A DNA stretch of 64,000 bases from Alphaproteobacteria bacterium (GTDB lineage: Bacteria; Pseudomonadota; Alphaproteobacteria; JAAEOK01): positions 1-64,000 of the forward strand of contig JAAEOK010000050.1 in the NCBI GenBank assembly GCA_024244705.1, in the 5' to 3' direction. Shown here piece after piece: positions 18,181 through 27,395 of the stretch (its first letter is position 1; the number at the start of each line of letters is the position of its first letter). The notes below the pieces were generated by a model. That model saw nothing but the letters and a program-made list of their open reading frames with translations, made no database searches and was not told the DNA's origin. The translations under genes and the position numbers were made by a program.

Positions 18181-19248
18181 TCAGCCGGTGCCGGCGCGTT
18201 GGACGCGCAGGCGATAGTTAGTGAACAGCAGGGCGACCAACATGCACACCAGGGCCATCCCCTGGATGACCTCGGCGAGGAACACCGGGACGCCGGTCTG
18301 GCGCGACATGGTTTCGGCGCCGGTGATGACGGCGGCAAAGAACAGGCTGGCCGGAATGACGCCGAGCGGGTTGAGCCGCGCCAGCATGGCGATGACGATT
18401 CCCGTATAGCCGTAGCCGGGCGAAATCGTCGCCATCACCTGGAAATGGAGACCGGCGACCTCACCAACGCCGGCGAGCCCGGCGAGGGCCCCGGATATCA
18501 GCGCCGAAAGCACGATCACGCGGCCGATGGAAATTCCGCTGAATGCGGCGGCGCGGGGGTTTTCGCCGACCGCCCGGATGGCGTAGCCGAGCGTCGTGTG
18601 CGCCATCACGAACCAAACCGCGACGCAGGAGACAATCGCGATGATGACGCCGAGATGGATACGCGTGCGTTCGATCAAGATCGGGAACTCGGCCGCGAGG
18701 CGGATATCCGGCGAATCCGGGTAGCCGCTCAAGGTGTCCTTCCACGGCCCGTCGAGCAGCGCCAGCATGCCATAGAGGATGACGAAATTGAGCATCAGCG
18801 AGGCGACCACGTCATCGACCTTGAACCGCGTCCTGAGGATTGCGGGGACCAGTGCCCAGGCACCGCCGGCGGCGGCGCCGGCGACGATCATCGATGGCAC
18901 GATGCTCCATTCCGGAAGGAACTCCCGTGCTCCGATGAAGGCGGCGGCCATGGCGCCGGCGAGCAATTGCCCCTCGCCGCCGATGTTCCAGAACTTGGCC
19001 CGGAAGGCGACGACGACGGCGAGGCCGGTCAGCGTGATCGGGGTCGCCTTGACGATCGTCTCGGCGATATTGAAGCTGCTGCCCAGCGCGCCTCGGAACA
19101 GCGCCGCGTAGGCGCCGATGACGTCGGTGCCGGCGAGGACGATCAAACCGCTGCACAGAATCAACGCGGCCAGGATCGCCGCGACCGGCAGCACGACGTT
19201 GAGCCACGCCGGGGTCCGCGCCCGCGGCTCGATGCGGAAGCGGATCAT
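18181..19248 (-). CDS. ABC transporter permease, BMP/nucleoside type (NupP-like)
   Basis: A 355-residue inner-membrane permease of the same class. Family segments include FNIAETIVKATPITLTGLAVVVAFRAKFWNIGGEGQLLAGA and YAIRAVGENPRAAAFSGI. ATG at 19248 overlaps the stop of the upstream ATPase gene as ATGA, indicating translational coupling. The two permeases are expected to form the heterodimeric channel. Confidence 0.9.
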   Translation of the reverse strand: MIRFRIEPRARTPAWLNVVLPVAAILAALILCSGLIVLAGTDVIGAYAALFRGALGSSFNIAETIVKATPITLTGLAVVVAFRAKFWNIGGEGQLLAGAMAAAFIGAREFLPEWSIVPSMIVAGAAAGGAWALVPAILRTRFKVDDVVASLMLNFVILYGMLALLDGPWKDTLSGYPDSPDIRLAAEFPILIERTRIHLGVIIAIVSCVAVWFVMAHTTLGYAIRAVGENPRAAAFSGISIGRVIVLSALISGALAGLAGVGEVAGLHFQVMATISPGYGYTGIVIAMLARLNPLGVIPASLFFAAVITGAETMSRQTGVPVFLAEVIQGMALVCMLVALLFTNYRLRVQRAGTG

Positions 19249-20771
19249 GCCGCCACCGCGGCGCCGGCCATCAGCAATCCGATTTCGCCGACATTGGTCT
19301 CGGCGGCACGGCGTATGCCGACGATGCGGCCTTCGTACATGACGGCGATGCGGTCCGATATTTCGAATATCTCCTCGAGGTCCTCGCTGATCACGATCAC
19401 GCACTTGCCGCGATTGCGCTGGTCGACGAACTTGCGATGGACGAACTCCTTGGCCGAGACGTCGAGGCCGCGGGTCGGCTGCGCCGCCACCAGGACCAAC
19501 GGATCCCAGGCCAGCTCCCGCGCCAGCAGCGCCTTCTGCAAATTGCCGCCGGAGAGCGCACCGGTCCTGATCTCAGGGTCGGGGGCCTTGATCGCGTAGG
19601 CGTCGATCTGGGCGGCGACGAATTCGCGGATCGCGGCGCGCCGAACGATACCCCAGCGGCTGAACGGCATCTCGGTGAAGCGCGGCAGCACCATGCTGTC
19701 GGCGAGGGGGAGGGTGGAAATCAGCCCCGAACCGATGCGGTCCTCGGGGATCATCGATACGCCGAGCGCCTGCATCGCCCGTGGCCCGCCGCCGCGTGCC
19801 GCCGTGCCGTCGACCGCGACGGACCCGGACGCCACGTCGACGATTCCGGCGATCACTTCGGCCAACTCCCGTTGTCCGTTGCCCGAGACGCCGGCGACAC
19901 CGAGAATTTCGCCGCCGCAGACGTCGAGCGAGACGCGATCGAGGACCGGCCGCTCGCTGCCGGGGCGGAGAACGGTGACCTCGGTCAGGCGCAGCAGGGT
20001 CCGGTCCGGCGCGCGTGTGGCCTTGTCCGGCGGCTTGAGGTCGTGGCCGCACATCAATTCCGCCAGACCGCGGTTGGAGACCGTGTCGTCATTGGCGATG
20101 TCGGCGGTAATCCGACCATGGCGCATGACCGCGATGCGGTCGGTGATTTCGCGTACCTCGTTGAGCTTGTGCGAGATGAAAATGATGCCGACGTCGTCGG
20201 CGACCATGGCGCGGATGGCCCCGAACAGTCCGTCCGTCTCTTGCGGGGTGAGGACCGAGGTCGGTTCGTCGAGGACCAGGATGCGGGCGCCGCGGAACAG
20301 CGCCTTGACGATCTCGAGGCGTTGCTGCTCGCCGACGGTGAGCGAACGCACCAGGCGGTCGGGGTCGAGGTCGAGGCCATAGCGCGCGACCAGTTCGGCC
20401 AGCCGCGATCGCGCCGATTCGCGGTCGAGACGCCCGTTCCGCCCGGGCCGCCCGACCATGAGGTTCTCCAGGACGGTGTGGCGCGGCACGAGGTGGAAGT
20501 GCTGGTGCACCATGCCGACACCGTGGGCCAGGGCGTCGGCCGGAGTCCGGACCGACACCCGCGCGCCGTTGATTTCGATGGTGCCCGCATCGGCTTCGTA
20601 GATGCCGAACAAGACGTTCATCAGCGTCGTCTTGCCGGCCCCGTTCTCACCGAGCAGGCCGAGGACCTCGCCATGGGCGAGGGTCAGGTCGACGCCGTCG
20701 TTGGCCCGAACCGAGCCGAATTGTTTGGTGATTCCGCTCAGGACCAGGAGCGGCGGGGGGCTCTCAGTCAT
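19245..20771 (-). CDS. ABC transporter ATP-binding protein, tandem domains (NupO/RbsA-like)
   Basis: A 508-residue ATPase with two ABC halves. The first has an intact Walker A, GENGAGKT at 41-48, the signature LTVGEQQRLEIVKAL and Walker B ILVLDEPTSVLTPQE. In the second, the Walker A region reads GVSGNGQRELAEVI, lacking the GK(S/T), and LSGGNLQKALLARELA is followed by LVLVAAQPTRGLDV. A degenerate second site is usual in this group. It powers import with the two downstream permeases and the BMP receptor encoded 91 bases upstream. Confidence 0.92.
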   Translation of the reverse strand: MTESPPPLLVLSGITKQFGSVRANDGVDLTLAHGEVLGLLGENGAGKTTLMNVLFGIYEADAGTIEINGARVSVRTPADALAHGVGMVHQHFHLVPRHTVLENLMVGRPGRNGRLDRESARSRLAELVARYGLDLDPDRLVRSLTVGEQQRLEIVKALFRGARILVLDEPTSVLTPQETDGLFGAIRAMVADDVGIIFISHKLNEVREITDRIAVMRHGRITADIANDDTVSNRGLAELMCGHDLKPPDKATRAPDRTLLRLTEVTVLRPGSERPVLDRVSLDVCGGEILGVAGVSGNGQRELAEVIAGIVDVASGSVAVDGTAARGGGPRAMQALGVSMIPEDRIGSGLISTLPLADSMVLPRFTEMPFSRWGIVRRAAIREFVAAQIDAYAIKAPDPEIRTGALSGGNLQKALLARELAWDPLVLVAAQPTRGLDVSAKEFVHRKFVDQRNRGKCVIVISEDLEEIFEISDRIAVMYEGRIVGIRRAAETNVGEIGLLMAGAAVAA

Positions 20772-20862
20772 TCACCGGCCGTCACCGATGCCGGCCGGTT
20801 TGGCGCTGTCTCGTGGTGCCATTCCGGCCGGCCTTCGATGCCGCTGTTCGGGCCGGCGTCGG

Positions 20863-21876
20863 TCAGTCGGACGACGGCGTGCCTTCGTCGATATCGACGC
20901 GGAAGTTACCGTCCAGAATCTCGGCGCGGCGATCCTCCACCATCTGCTTGACGTCTGCCGGCAACTTGTCCGCCCAGCCATGATAAGGGGCGAGGTAGGA
21001 GCCACCCTTGGTCATGTAGGAATACTGGCCAAAATCCTGGGCGTCGTAGGCGTCCGCGGAGACTAAATTGATCGCCTGTTTGACCGTCGGCCACATGTCC
21101 CAGACCACGCTCGTGATCACCGTATCAGGGCCGAGCCCGTTCTGATCCGACATATTGCCGATCGCCATGGCGCCCTTTTCCGCCGCCGCTTCGATGACCC
21201 CGAAACGTTCGGCGTAGAGCACGTCGGCGCCGGCTTCGAGTTGTGCCAGCGCCGCTTCCTTGGCCTTCGGCGGGTCGAAGAACGAGCCGATGAACGAGAA
21301 CTTGCACTTGACTTGGTCGTTGACCTCCTTGGCGCCGGCGCAGAAGGCATTGCTCAGCCGGTTGACCTCCGGGATCGGCATCGCGGCGACGACACCGACG
21401 ACGTTCGACTTGGTCATCTTGCCGGCGATCATGCCGGCGAGATAGGCGGGCTGGTGAATCCAGTTGTCGAAGACGCTGAAATTCGGATCCGCCGGCCCGA
21501 TGCCCGAGCCGAAGACGAAGGCGACATCCTCATAATCGCCGGCGACGCGGCGGGTGATGCGTTCGGTGCCGAACGAATCGCCCATGATCAGGTCGTTGCC
21601 GCCTTCGGCGTATTCCCGCAGCACGCGCGCGAAATCCGCCGCCGTGACGCTTTCCGACCAGACGTACTCGATGCCGAACTCGTCCTTGGCCTTGAGCAGC
21701 GCGACGTGGATCTGGTTGACCCAGGGCTCCTCGATCGGCGTCTCGAAGACCGCCGCTACCTTGAGCTTGCCATCCTGTGCATCGGCGTCCTGGGCCGCCG
21801 CGATAGCCGCCGCCAACGGCAGCGCGAAAAGCGCGACGGCGCCACGCCATCGCTTGGCGTTTCCGAGTCCAAACAT
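20863..21876 (-). CDS. BMP-family ABC transporter substrate-binding protein
   Basis: A 337-residue periplasmic receptor of the BMP (basic membrane protein) group, with a signal peptide ending near AAAIAAAQDADAQ. Typical segments are KVAAVFETPIEEPWVNQIHVALLKAKDEFG, FGTERITRRVAGDYEDVAFVFGSG, IHQPAYLAGMIAGKMTKSNVVGVVAAMPIPEVNRLSNAFCAGAKEV and GADVLYAERFGVIEAAAEKG. BMP receptors bind purine or pyrimidine nucleosides. The setting next to cytosine deaminase and the URC genes favours a pyrimidine or nucleoside ligand. ATG at 21876 has GGGAGG six bases upstream. Confidence 0.9.
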   Translation of the reverse strand: MFGLGNAKRWRGAVALFALPLAAAIAAAQDADAQDGKLKVAAVFETPIEEPWVNQIHVALLKAKDEFGIEYVWSESVTAADFARVLREYAEGGNDLIMGDSFGTERITRRVAGDYEDVAFVFGSGIGPADPNFSVFDNWIHQPAYLAGMIAGKMTKSNVVGVVAAMPIPEVNRLSNAFCAGAKEVNDQVKCKFSFIGSFFDPPKAKEAALAQLEAGADVLYAERFGVIEAAAEKGAMAIGNMSDQNGLGPDTVITSVVWDMWPTVKQAINLVSADAYDAQDFGQYSYMTKGGSYLAPYHGWADKLPADVKQMVEDRRAEILDGNFRVDIDEGTPSSD

Positions 21877-21925
21877 CTGATCCTCCCCGAAGAATTGTGT
21901 AAACGATTGACCCCGTGACCGGGCC

Positions 21926-21965
21926 GGCCCGTCCGTTCCCGCCAACGGCGGACGGGCCCAGTATA
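21926..21965 (-). promoter_or_regulatory. Palindrome and -10-like box upstream of the BMP transporter operon
   Basis: Perfect 10-base arms, GGCCCGTCCG at 21926-21935 and CGGACGGGCC at 21949-21958, flank a 13-base centre. Directly upstream on the minus strand is TATACT (21965 to 21960), a good -10 box that would start transcription inside the palindrome; a -35 box is weak (CTGGAA at 17 bases). This geometry fits a repressor operator, or a leader hairpin 50-75 bases before the start codon. No regulator gene is adjacent. Confidence 0.35.
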
Positions 21966-22100
21966 GGTGAACGCGAGACGAGTTCCAGATTCTTTGCCAT
22001 CTCACGGCGGCAAATCGGCCGGCGCCGCCCGCCGATTGGATTGCCTCACTATTTCAATGGCTTGCCGGCGTGCGAATCGGGTGGCAGACTCTCCACCGCG

Positions 22101-23003
22101 ATGCCCGAGTACCCCGATGTCACGGTCTATATCGAGGCCCTCCGCCGCCGGATCGACGGCGCGGCGCTCGAAGAAATCCGGCTGGCCAGTCCGTTCCTGC
22201 TGCGTACCTTTAGCCCCGCACCCTGGGATGTGGCCGGCCGCCGCGTCGTCGCTATCAGGCGTATCGGCAAACGCATCGCCATCGGGCTCGAGAACGATGC
22301 CTGGCTGGTCATCCATTTGATGATCGCCGGCCGCCTCCACTGGAAGCCGGCCGGAGCCGCGATCCCCGGCAAACGCGGTCTCGCCGCCTTCGACTTCGCC
22401 AGCGGCACGCTGATCCTGACCGAGGCCGGATCGAAGAAGCGGGCGTCGCTCCATATCGTCGCTGGCGGCGCGGCGCTGGCGGCCTTCGATCCCGGCGGGT
22501 TGGAGGCGTTCGAGATCGATCGCGACGCCTTCGCCGCGGCGCTCGGACGCGAAAACCACACACTCAAGCGGACGCTGACCGACCCGCGCCTGCTGAGCGG
22601 TATCGGCAATGCCTATTCCGACGAGATCCTCCATGCGGCCAGGCTGTCGCCGGTTGCCATGAGCCAGAGCCTGACGCCGGACGAGGCGGCGCGACTGTTC
22701 GCCGCGACCAAGGATACGCTGACGCGATGGACAGAGACTTTGCGTGCCGAAGCCGGCGACGGCTTTCCCGACAAGGTCACCGCGTTTCGCGATGCCATGG
22801 CGGTTCACGGCCGCTACGGCAAGCCGTGCCCGGACTGCGGCACCGCCGTGCAACGCATTCGCTATGCCAGCAACGAGACCAACTACTGCCCGCGCTGCCA
22901 GACCGGCGGCAAGGTGTTGGCCGACCGCGCCTTGTCACGGCTGTTGAAAAAGGATTGGCCGCGGACCATCGACGAATTGGAAAAGCTCAAGCCGGCGCGG
23001 TAG
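22101..23003 (+). CDS. Fpg/Nei-family DNA glycosylase
   Basis: A 300-residue base-excision-repair glycosylase/AP lyase. After Met removal the catalytic Pro2 and Glu3 are exposed ([10 protein letters not shown]); Lys57 lies in RRIGKR. The helix-two-turn-helix is [21 protein letters not shown], and the C-terminal zinc finger is [25 protein letters not shown]. It departs from classical MutM (MPELPEVE), so it belongs to a related clade whose substrate range is less certain. The start is set by the mandatory Pro2. Divergent from the BMP operon. Confidence 0.85.
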   Translation: MPEYPDVTVYIEALRRRIDGAALEEIRLASPFLLRTFSPAPWDVAGRRVVAIRRIGKRIAIGLENDAWLVIHLMIAGRLHWKPAGAAIPGKRGLAAFDFASGTLILTEAGSKKRASLHIVAGGAALAAFDPGGLEAFEIDRDAFAAALGRENHTLKRTLTDPRLLSGIGNAYSDEILHAARLSPVAMSQSLTPDEAARLFAATKDTLTRWTETLRAEAGDGFPDKVTAFRDAMAVHGRYGKPCPDCGTAVQRIRYASNETNYCPRCQTGGKVLADRALSRLLKKDWPRTIDELEKLKPAR

Positions 23004-23206
23004 GTCCCGGGATTGGGTAAGGTGCCAATGCCACGGCTGGCGCCCAGGACCCGGCGATAGGATTCCGCTCGCGACCGCGCGACGCCGATGGGCCCGATCG
23101 TCCCGCCGGCCGACACATTGTGATAGGCTGATCGTCGGGCGGAGGATGGTCCGGTCGGCTCCGGGGTCTTGCGTTCGGGTGCGTCTGTGGCAAGAGAGCG
23201 GAAGCG

Positions 23207-24775
23207 ATGGTGGACGAGCGTGACGCAGAATCGCAGTCCGAGGCCGCCGCCCTGGAACACCTCACCGGCCCGTCCCGCGGTAAGGTGACGTGGCTAAGCG
23301 GTTCCGCCCTGGACATCACCTTGAGCCCCAATCGGTATATCCGTGTCTCCGAGGCCCACCCCGGCGAACCGCAAGACAATCTGGTCGCCCGGCTTCACCG
23401 TGCCGAAGACAGCTATGAGATCGAGGCCATCGAGAGCCGGCCGCTGTGGGTCAACGGCGTTCGCGCCACCGCCCGAAAGCTCACCCATGGCGACATGATC
23501 GAGTTCGACGAGACCGGGCCGGTGTCGCGGTTCTGCCTGTTCCGCGAGAACAGATCGGTCCGGACGACCGTCGCCGAAATCATGAGCGACGCGCTGGATT
23601 ACATACGGGTCAGCCGCAAGCCGCCGACGGCGCGAATTTTCACGGGCCTTTGCCAGGTTCTGAGACGGCTGACCCGGAACACCACGATCCTGTTTCGGGT
23701 CGGCATCGTCCTTGCGGTCGTCGCCCTGGCGATCGTGACCTACCAGCAGAGCCGCTTGGACACCTTGCTCGAGGAACGAATCGACAGCGGCGCCGCCCGT
23801 CTCGAAGGTTTCGCCGCGGCCTTGTCCCGCGCCCGCCAGGAAGCGCTGACGCCGAACGACCTGCAGGCGCTGCGCGCCGAGTTGGGGCGCCAGCTGTCGA
23901 CCAGCTCGGAACGCCTGGAAACGCTCGAGCAGCGCTCGCTCGCCAGCAGCCGGGTGATTGCCAACGCGATGCCGTCGATCGCGTTCCTTCAGGGCGCCTA
24001 TGGCTTCCGCGAACAATCGAGCGGCCGCATGCTTCGCCATACCGTCGATGACGATGGCCGGCCGCTGATTTCGCCCCGCGGCCAGTCGCTGCTGACGCTC
24101 GATGGCGACGGCCCGGTGGCCGAGCGCCAATTCACCGGAACCGGGTTCGTAGTCGGAGACGGCGGCGCGCTCGTCACCAATCGCCATGTGGCTTTACCGT
24201 GGGAAGACGATGCCAATGTGGAGACGCTCGCAGGCCAGGACCTGGAGCCGGTGATGATCAAGTTCATCGCCTACCTGCCCGGCCAACCGGGGGCCGAACC
24301 GGTCGAACTGTTGCGCGCCAGCGAGGAGGCCGATCTGGCCGTGCTGGTCCGCGGAGGCGGGGTCCGGACGGGACCCGGTCTAACCCTCGCCGACGGCGCG
24401 CGGCGGCCCGGCGACGAGGTGATCGTCATGGGCTACCCGACCGGTCTTCGCTCGATGCTCGCACAATCGGGCGACAAGTTCATCGAGCGGCTGCAGGAAG
24501 ACAACGATACCGGGTTCTGGAGCGTTGCCGCCCGCTTGGCCGAGGAAGGGTATATCGCCCCGCTCGCCAGCCGCGGCATTGTCGGCCAGATCTCGCCGGC
24601 GACGATCGTCTACGACGCCGAAACGACGCTCGGCGGTAGCGGTGGCCCGGTTCTCGACATCGACGGCGCGGTGATCGCGGTTAACACCGCCATCCTGCCC
24701 GAATTCGGCGGTTCCAATCTCGGCGTACCGGTGGCGATGGTGCGGGCGCTGCTGGCAGAGGCGGGACTGCGCTGA
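23207..24775 (+). CDS. Membrane-anchored trypsin-like serine protease with FHA-like N-terminal domain
   Basis: A 522-residue protein in three parts. Residues about 35-112 look like an FHA beta-sandwich (VNGVRATARKLTHGDMIEF is the typical return) but lack the GR and SxxH phosphothreonine signatures. A single membrane helix spans about 160-178, followed by a coiled-coil-prone stretch 182-245. Residues about 300-518 are an HtrA/trypsin-like domain with the triad His327 (TNRHVAL), Asp376 (EEADLAVL) and Ser478 (TLGGSGGPVLD). The FHA-like part would face the cytoplasm and the protease the periplasm, so it may couple a cytosolic signal to envelope proteolysis. No PDZ domain is present. Confidence 0.8.
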   Translation: MVDERDAESQSEAAALEHLTGPSRGKVTWLSGSALDITLSPNRYIRVSEAHPGEPQDNLVARLHRAEDSYEIEAIESRPLWVNGVRATARKLTHGDMIEFDETGPVSRFCLFRENRSVRTTVAEIMSDALDYIRVSRKPPTARIFTGLCQVLRRLTRNTTILFRVGIVLAVVALAIVTYQQSRLDTLLEERIDSGAARLEGFAAALSRARQEALTPNDLQALRAELGRQLSTSSERLETLEQRSLASSRVIANAMPSIAFLQGAYGFREQSSGRMLRHTVDDDGRPLISPRGQSLLTLDGDGPVAERQFTGTGFVVGDGGALVTNRHVALPWEDDANVETLAGQDLEPVMIKFIAYLPGQPGAEPVELLRASEEADLAVLVRGGGVRTGPGLTLADGARRPGDEVIVMGYPTGLRSMLAQSGDKFIERLQEDNDTGFWSVAARLAEEGYIAPLASRGIVGQISPATIVYDAETTLGGSGGPVLDIDGAVIAVNTAILPEFGGSNLGVPVAMVRALLAEAGLR

Positions 24776-24811
24776 GCCCGGATGATGCGATTATTGAACC
24801 GGTAAGCGCCT

Positions 24812-26374
24812 TCACTCCGGATGATCTGCGGCGAGCCGGTCGGCGGCCCGTTTCTTCAAGAAAACCCGATCGACCTTGCCGGTCGCGTTGAGCGGCATCT
24901 CGTCGAGCACGACGATGGTCTCGGGCGCCTTGTAGCCGACCCTTTCCCGGGCGAAGCGGATGACCTCCGAGGGAGACGGCGGCGCGACCCCCTCCTTCAC
25001 GGCAATATAGGCCCAGACGTTCTCGCCATGGACCAGATTGTGGACGCCGACGACGCCGGCGTTCTCGACCGCGTCGTGGGCGAGCAGCGCTTCCTCGACC
25101 TCTTGCGGGCAGATGTTGGAGCCGTCGTGGATGATGATCTGTTTCTTGCGGCCGCCGAACCATAAGAAGCCGTCATCGTCGATGCGGACGATGTCGCCGG
25201 TATTGAGCCAGCCGTCCTGGATCGTCTCGGCGGTCGCCTCCGGGTTGTCCCAATAACCGATCATGTTGCAGCGGGCCTTGATCCACAGCGACCCCGTCGC
25301 GCCGGCTGCCACCTCGGCACCGGTTTCGTCGCGGATCGAGGCTTCATAGCCGGGCATCAGGCATCCGATCGAGCCCAGCTTTTCGATGCCCGGCGGCGGG
25401 TTGAATGTCGCCATGCCGATCTCGGTCATGCCGTATTCCTCCTCGACCGTCGCCCCGGCGAGATCGATAAATCTATGCTCGAGCGCGTCCGACACCTTGT
25501 CGCCGCCAGCAAAACAGATCCGGATCGAGGCGAAATCGTCGTGCGTCGCGTCGTGGTCGCGGATCAGGCCGAACAATGCCGCCGGCAGCATCCACAACAG
25601 CGTCGGCCGGTATTCCCGGAACAGCGGCAGCAGCTCATGGCCGTCGAAGGTCTTGGCGATGATGGTCGGCGCCCCCACGGCCAACGCTATGAAGGAGAAC
25701 AGGAATCCGCCGATATGGGAGATCGAGGCGCCGGGCAGCATGACGTCGTCGGAGTTCATCTCCAAGGCCTCGACGCTGGTGGCGAACATCCAACCCAGGG
25801 TCTCGAACGTATGGGTGACGCCCTTGGGCTTGCCAGTGCTGCCCGAGGTGAAGAAGATCGCCGTCGCCGCCGCGGGATCGGGCAAGGGCAATTCGACGCC
25901 GGGAGAGTCGGCCTGGCACAAGGCCTCGAAATCGAGCGCCCCGGTGCCGCGCCCGCCGTAGGTGACGATGCCGAGCGGCAAATCGCCGGCGCGTTGGCTG
26001 GCCGCCAGATCGGCCGCCCGTTCGGCATGGGCGAGCAGGATGCGGGCGCCGCTGACCTCGAGCGCATGGTCGATTTCGGGCGCCATGTAGCGGTAGTTGA
26101 GGGGCGTGACGACGAGCCCTGCCTTCATGCAAGCGATGTAATGGACGATCAGCTCGCAGCGATTCGGCATCAGCGAGGCGACGCGGTCCCCGGGCGTGAG
26201 GCCGAGGGCGAGCAGGCTGCGGGCCAGGCGATTACCGGTCTCGTCGAGGGCGCGCCAGGTCCAGCGACTCTCCGCAGAAGCCAACGCCAGTCCATCCGGA
26301 TTGGATTCGAGCGCACGGTCGAGAATCGTCGGCAGATTGACCGGCGTCGTCAAAGGCGGTCCCGATAGCGGCAT
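24812..26374 (-). CDS. AMP-dependent acyl-CoA synthetase/ligase
   Basis: A 520-residue ANL-superfamily enzyme that adenylates a carboxylate and transfers it to CoA. The P-loop is FFTSGSTGKPKGVTH; other motifs are EEYGMTEIG, GWLNTGDIVRIDDDGFLWFGGRKKQIIIHDGSNICPQEVEE and the catalytic lysine in LNATGKVDRVFLKK. ATG at 26374 is preceded by AGGGG. The acid substrate (fatty, aryl or amino acid) cannot be deduced. Confidence 0.9.
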   Translation of the reverse strand: MPLSGPPLTTPVNLPTILDRALESNPDGLALASAESRWTWRALDETGNRLARSLLALGLTPGDRVASLMPNRCELIVHYIACMKAGLVVTPLNYRYMAPEIDHALEVSGARILLAHAERAADLAASQRAGDLPLGIVTYGGRGTGALDFEALCQADSPGVELPLPDPAAATAIFFTSGSTGKPKGVTHTFETLGWMFATSVEALEMNSDDVMLPGASISHIGGFLFSFIALAVGAPTIIAKTFDGHELLPLFREYRPTLLWMLPAALFGLIRDHDATHDDFASIRICFAGGDKVSDALEHRFIDLAGATVEEEYGMTEIGMATFNPPPGIEKLGSIGCLMPGYEASIRDETGAEVAAGATGSLWIKARCNMIGYWDNPEATAETIQDGWLNTGDIVRIDDDGFLWFGGRKKQIIIHDGSNICPQEVEEALLAHDAVENAGVVGVHNLVHGENVWAYIAVKEGVAPPSPSEVIRFARERVGYKAPETIVVLDEMPLNATGKVDRVFLKKRAADRLAADHPE

Positions 26375-26531
26375 CGTGCGTCCCCTCGATCGTCTGTGCC
26401 TGGCCGTCTCAGCCGCCATGGCCCATTTGGCTTGGCTCCGGTGAGGGTACGGTCACGGAATGCGACCTACCAAGCAATATCTGCCTCTGGTTGTCGTGGG
26501 ATGCTGTATGCCGGCCGCGAACCACCCGGCG

Positions 26532-27230
26532 CTAGCACCAGCTCGCTTCGTCCTCCGAGGGGTTGCGCAGAAGTTCCTGGACGTTCGCTTCGAGCAGCCG
26601 GTAGCCGACATTGCCGAACAGCTTTTGCCGGCCGTTATTCATGATGTAGGTCGGGCTGCCCTCGACCCCGTGATTGAGGCTCAGATTATAGTCGCCGGCG
26701 AGCGCGGCGATCGCTTCCGAGGATCGTATCTTTTGCTCCACCCGGCCATAGTCGATGCCGAGGCTGTCGGCGATTTCGGTGTGGGTCCCCCAATCGGAGA
26801 TATCCTCGGCCGCGGCGAAGAAGGCGCGGCGCAACTCCCACGCCGCGCGCGTCGACACCCGGTCGAGATAGGGTTGCGGCGCGGCGTCGGGTCCAGCGTC
26901 GTCGCGCTCGATGAGTTCGACCGCCTTGAGGAAAAGATGGGCGCTCGCCGAAGTGCGCGGCCGAATTTCGAGCCACAGGCGCTCGTGTACATCGATGTGC
27001 GGAAACTTGCCGGCGACTTTGTTGATGTGACGGTTGAAGCCGTCGAAGCCGCCGCGCGTTTTCCAATTCTCTTCGATCTTGCTCCAAGCGTCCGGAAAGA
27101 CCGAACAGAAGTGCCCGTCGATCGCGATTTCATCGCCGAATGTCTGCACCAGCTCCTCGAGGCGGCGTTGGGCGGCGTAGGCCCAGATGCACAGCACATC
27201 GGAATAATATGAAATCCGAATGGGAGACAT
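26532..27230 (-). CDS. DsbA/FrnE-family thioredoxin-fold protein lacking the second active-site Cys
   Basis: A 232-residue protein of the DsbA/2-hydroxychromene-2-carboxylate isomerase superfamily. The N-terminal motif reads YYSDVLCIWAYAAQRRLEEL where FrnE-type enzymes have a CxxC, so only one cysteine is left. The cis-proline loop is GSPTYIMNNGRQKLFG. No signal peptide is present, so it is cytosolic, with isomerase- or transferase-type chemistry more likely than disulfide formation. ATG at 27230 (MSPIRISYYSD) is chosen as the domain start. A 47-base copy of its 5' part recurs at 29464-29510. Confidence 0.8.
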   Translation of the reverse strand: MSPIRISYYSDVLCIWAYAAQRRLEELVQTFGDEIAIDGHFCSVFPDAWSKIEENWKTRGGFDGFNRHINKVAGKFPHIDVHERLWLEIRPRTSASAHLFLKAVELIERDDAGPDAAPQPYLDRVSTRAAWELRRAFFAAAEDISDWGTHTEIADSLGIDYGRVEQKIRSSEAIAALAGDYNLSLNHGVEGSPTYIMNNGRQKLFGNVGYRLLEANVQELLRNPSEDEASWC

Positions 27231-27395
27231 GCGGCAGCGCCTCGGGTGATCGGTCCGATAATGCCACACCGTCGCCCTGTTGTCCGCCGGTATTGAGATG
27301 ATCCACGTCGATCACGGTTTGCGAACGGGCCGGCACCGAGTGGCCCTGGTTTGGCGCGGTCTGCCATCGCATGGCAATAGGACGTGACGCCGCCT

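Noticed and set aside
18199-19599. 466-codon open frame antisense to the ABC permease and ATPase genes
   Set aside because: Spans a gene border and is extremely charged, typical of the reverse of membrane-protein codons.
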